Shown here in pieces: positions 63,322 through 64,000 of a stretch of DNA of 64,000 bases. Within the stretch, counting starts at the first letter, position 1, and every line of letters begins with the position of its first letter. This DNA is from Rheinheimera faecalis. GTDB lineage: Bacteria; Pseudomonadota; Gammaproteobacteria; Enterobacterales; Alteromonadaceae. Under the pieces are notes generated by a model. The model was not told the origin of the DNA. It made no database searches and worked only from the letters and a program-made list of their open reading frames with translations. The DNA lies in contig NZ_JAJOYT010000002.1 of assembly GCF_021290965.1 (NCBI RefSeq), positions 1 to 64,000 of the forward strand. The letters are read 5' to 3'. Made by a program: the position numbers and the translations under genes.

Positions 63322-64000
63322 TGTTTAAAAACTTTATGAGCTGGATTGAGTACCGCATGCCATTTATGGAGAAAATGAATCTCCATGTGATGCAGTACCC
63401 GGCGCCAAAAAACTTTAACTTCTGGTACTTCTTCGGCTCTTTAGCCATGTTAGTACTGGTGAACCAAATCCTGACCGGTATTTGGCTGACCATGAACTTC
63501 GTTCCTACTTCTGAAGGTGCTTTTGCTTCTGTTGAATACATCATGCGTGATGTCGACTACGGCTGGTTGCTGCGTTATATGCACTCCACCGGTGCTTCTG
63601 CCTTCTTCGTTGTTGTTTACCTGCATATGCTGCGTGGCATGATGTATGGTTCTTACCAGAAACCACGGGAATTACTGTGGATCTTCGGTATGCTGATTTT
63701 CTTAGTTTTAATGGCTGAAGCTTTCATGGGTTACTTATTACCATGGGGTCAGATGTCGTTCTGGGGGGCTCAGGTTATTATCTCTATCTTCGGTGTTATT
63801 CCGGTGATTGGTGATGATTTAACCTTGTGGATCCGTGGTGACTATGTTATTTCAGGTGCAACCTTAAACCGTTTCTTTGCATTACACGTGATTGCTTTAC
63901 CATTGGTGTTAGTGGTTCTGGTGTTCCTGCACATCATTGCTCTGCATGAAGTAGGTTCAAACAACCCTGATGGTATTGATGTAAAACGTCCAAATGATGG
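63321..64000 (+). CDS. petB: Cytochrome b of the bc1 complex (partial, runs off the window)
   Basis: The first 226 codons of cytochrome b (MFKNFMSWIEYRMPFMEKMN). Haem-ligand regions WLLRYMHSTGASAFFVVVYLHMLRG and FFALHVIALPLVLVVLVFLHIIALH and the quinol-site segment MGYLLPWGQMSFWGA are visible. It overlaps petA by one base. The C-terminal part and any petC lie beyond 64000. Confidence 0.96.
   Translation, partial: MFKNFMSWIEYRMPFMEKMNLHVMQYPAPKNFNFWYFFGSLAMLVLVNQILTGIWLTMNFVPTSEGAFASVEYIMRDVDYGWLLRYMHSTGASAFFVVVYLHMLRGMMYGSYQKPRELLWIFGMLIFLVLMAEAFMGYLLPWGQMSFWGAQVIISIFGVIPVIGDDLTLWIRGDYVISGATLNRFFALHVIALPLVLVVLVFLHIIALHEVGSNNPDGIDVKRPND

Overview
The window reads as a chromosome segment of a marine or freshwater gammaproteobacterium of the Alteromonadales type; gene order and protein style suggest Rheinheimera or a close relative (inference, no search was possible). 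The evidence is a run of conserved gammaproteobacterial blocks in their usual order: yicC/rph-pyrE-dgkA, slmA-dut-coaBC/radC-rpmB-rpmG-mutM, kdsD-kdsC-lptCAB-rpoN-hpf-ptsN-rapZ-npr, mlaFEDCB-ibaG-murA, degS/degQ-zapG/zapE-rplM-rpsI-petA-petB. No tRNA, rRNA, CRISPR array, integrase or transposase was seen.

Layout. 1-155 holds a structured intergenic repeat. 156-6758 is a sugar-acid catabolic cluster: a GntR-like LacI-family repressor facing a gluconokinase, a GPH symporter, a GH94 phosphorylase and a Gfo/Idh/MocA oxidoreductase. Together they suggest uptake and phosphorolysis of cellobionic acid to glucose-1-phosphate and gluconate, which the kinase feeds into central metabolism. 6830-19560 is an accessory defence island: hipBA with operators, a SEC-C protein, a type I restriction-modification locus (hsdM, hsdS, an Abi-like protein, a HEPN toxin, and an MNT antitoxin domain fused in frame to HsdR), then a Fic-like protein with a regular array of six short operator-like sites. 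Backbone genes resume at 19688.

27833-32881 carries an Omp85-type outer membrane protein, MscS, DUF432 and MgtE. 32921-36927 is a thiamine salvage operon behind a TPP riboswitch: TonB receptor, small thiamine-binding protein, PnuT and thiamine-kinase-like enzyme. 37533-45262 holds cation/proton antiporters (NhaB and a six-gene Mrp complex with fused A and B subunits), with a palindromic repeat element between them. The rest is envelope biogenesis, nitrogen-PTS, ribosomal and respiratory backbone; petB runs off the right edge.

The most unusual object is the restriction locus. The HepT-like toxin keeps the RNLTSHTY motif (RX4HXY) and the adjacent MNT domain keeps GSX10DXD, but the MNT domain forms the first 108 residues of a 1279-residue HsdR. 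The antitoxin enzyme is therefore physically part of the restriction subunit, which could tie toxin neutralisation to an intact restriction enzyme. Second is a ~96-nt multi-hairpin repeat present twice (18-113 and 26347-26442), whose outer stems differ in sequence but keep perfect pairing.
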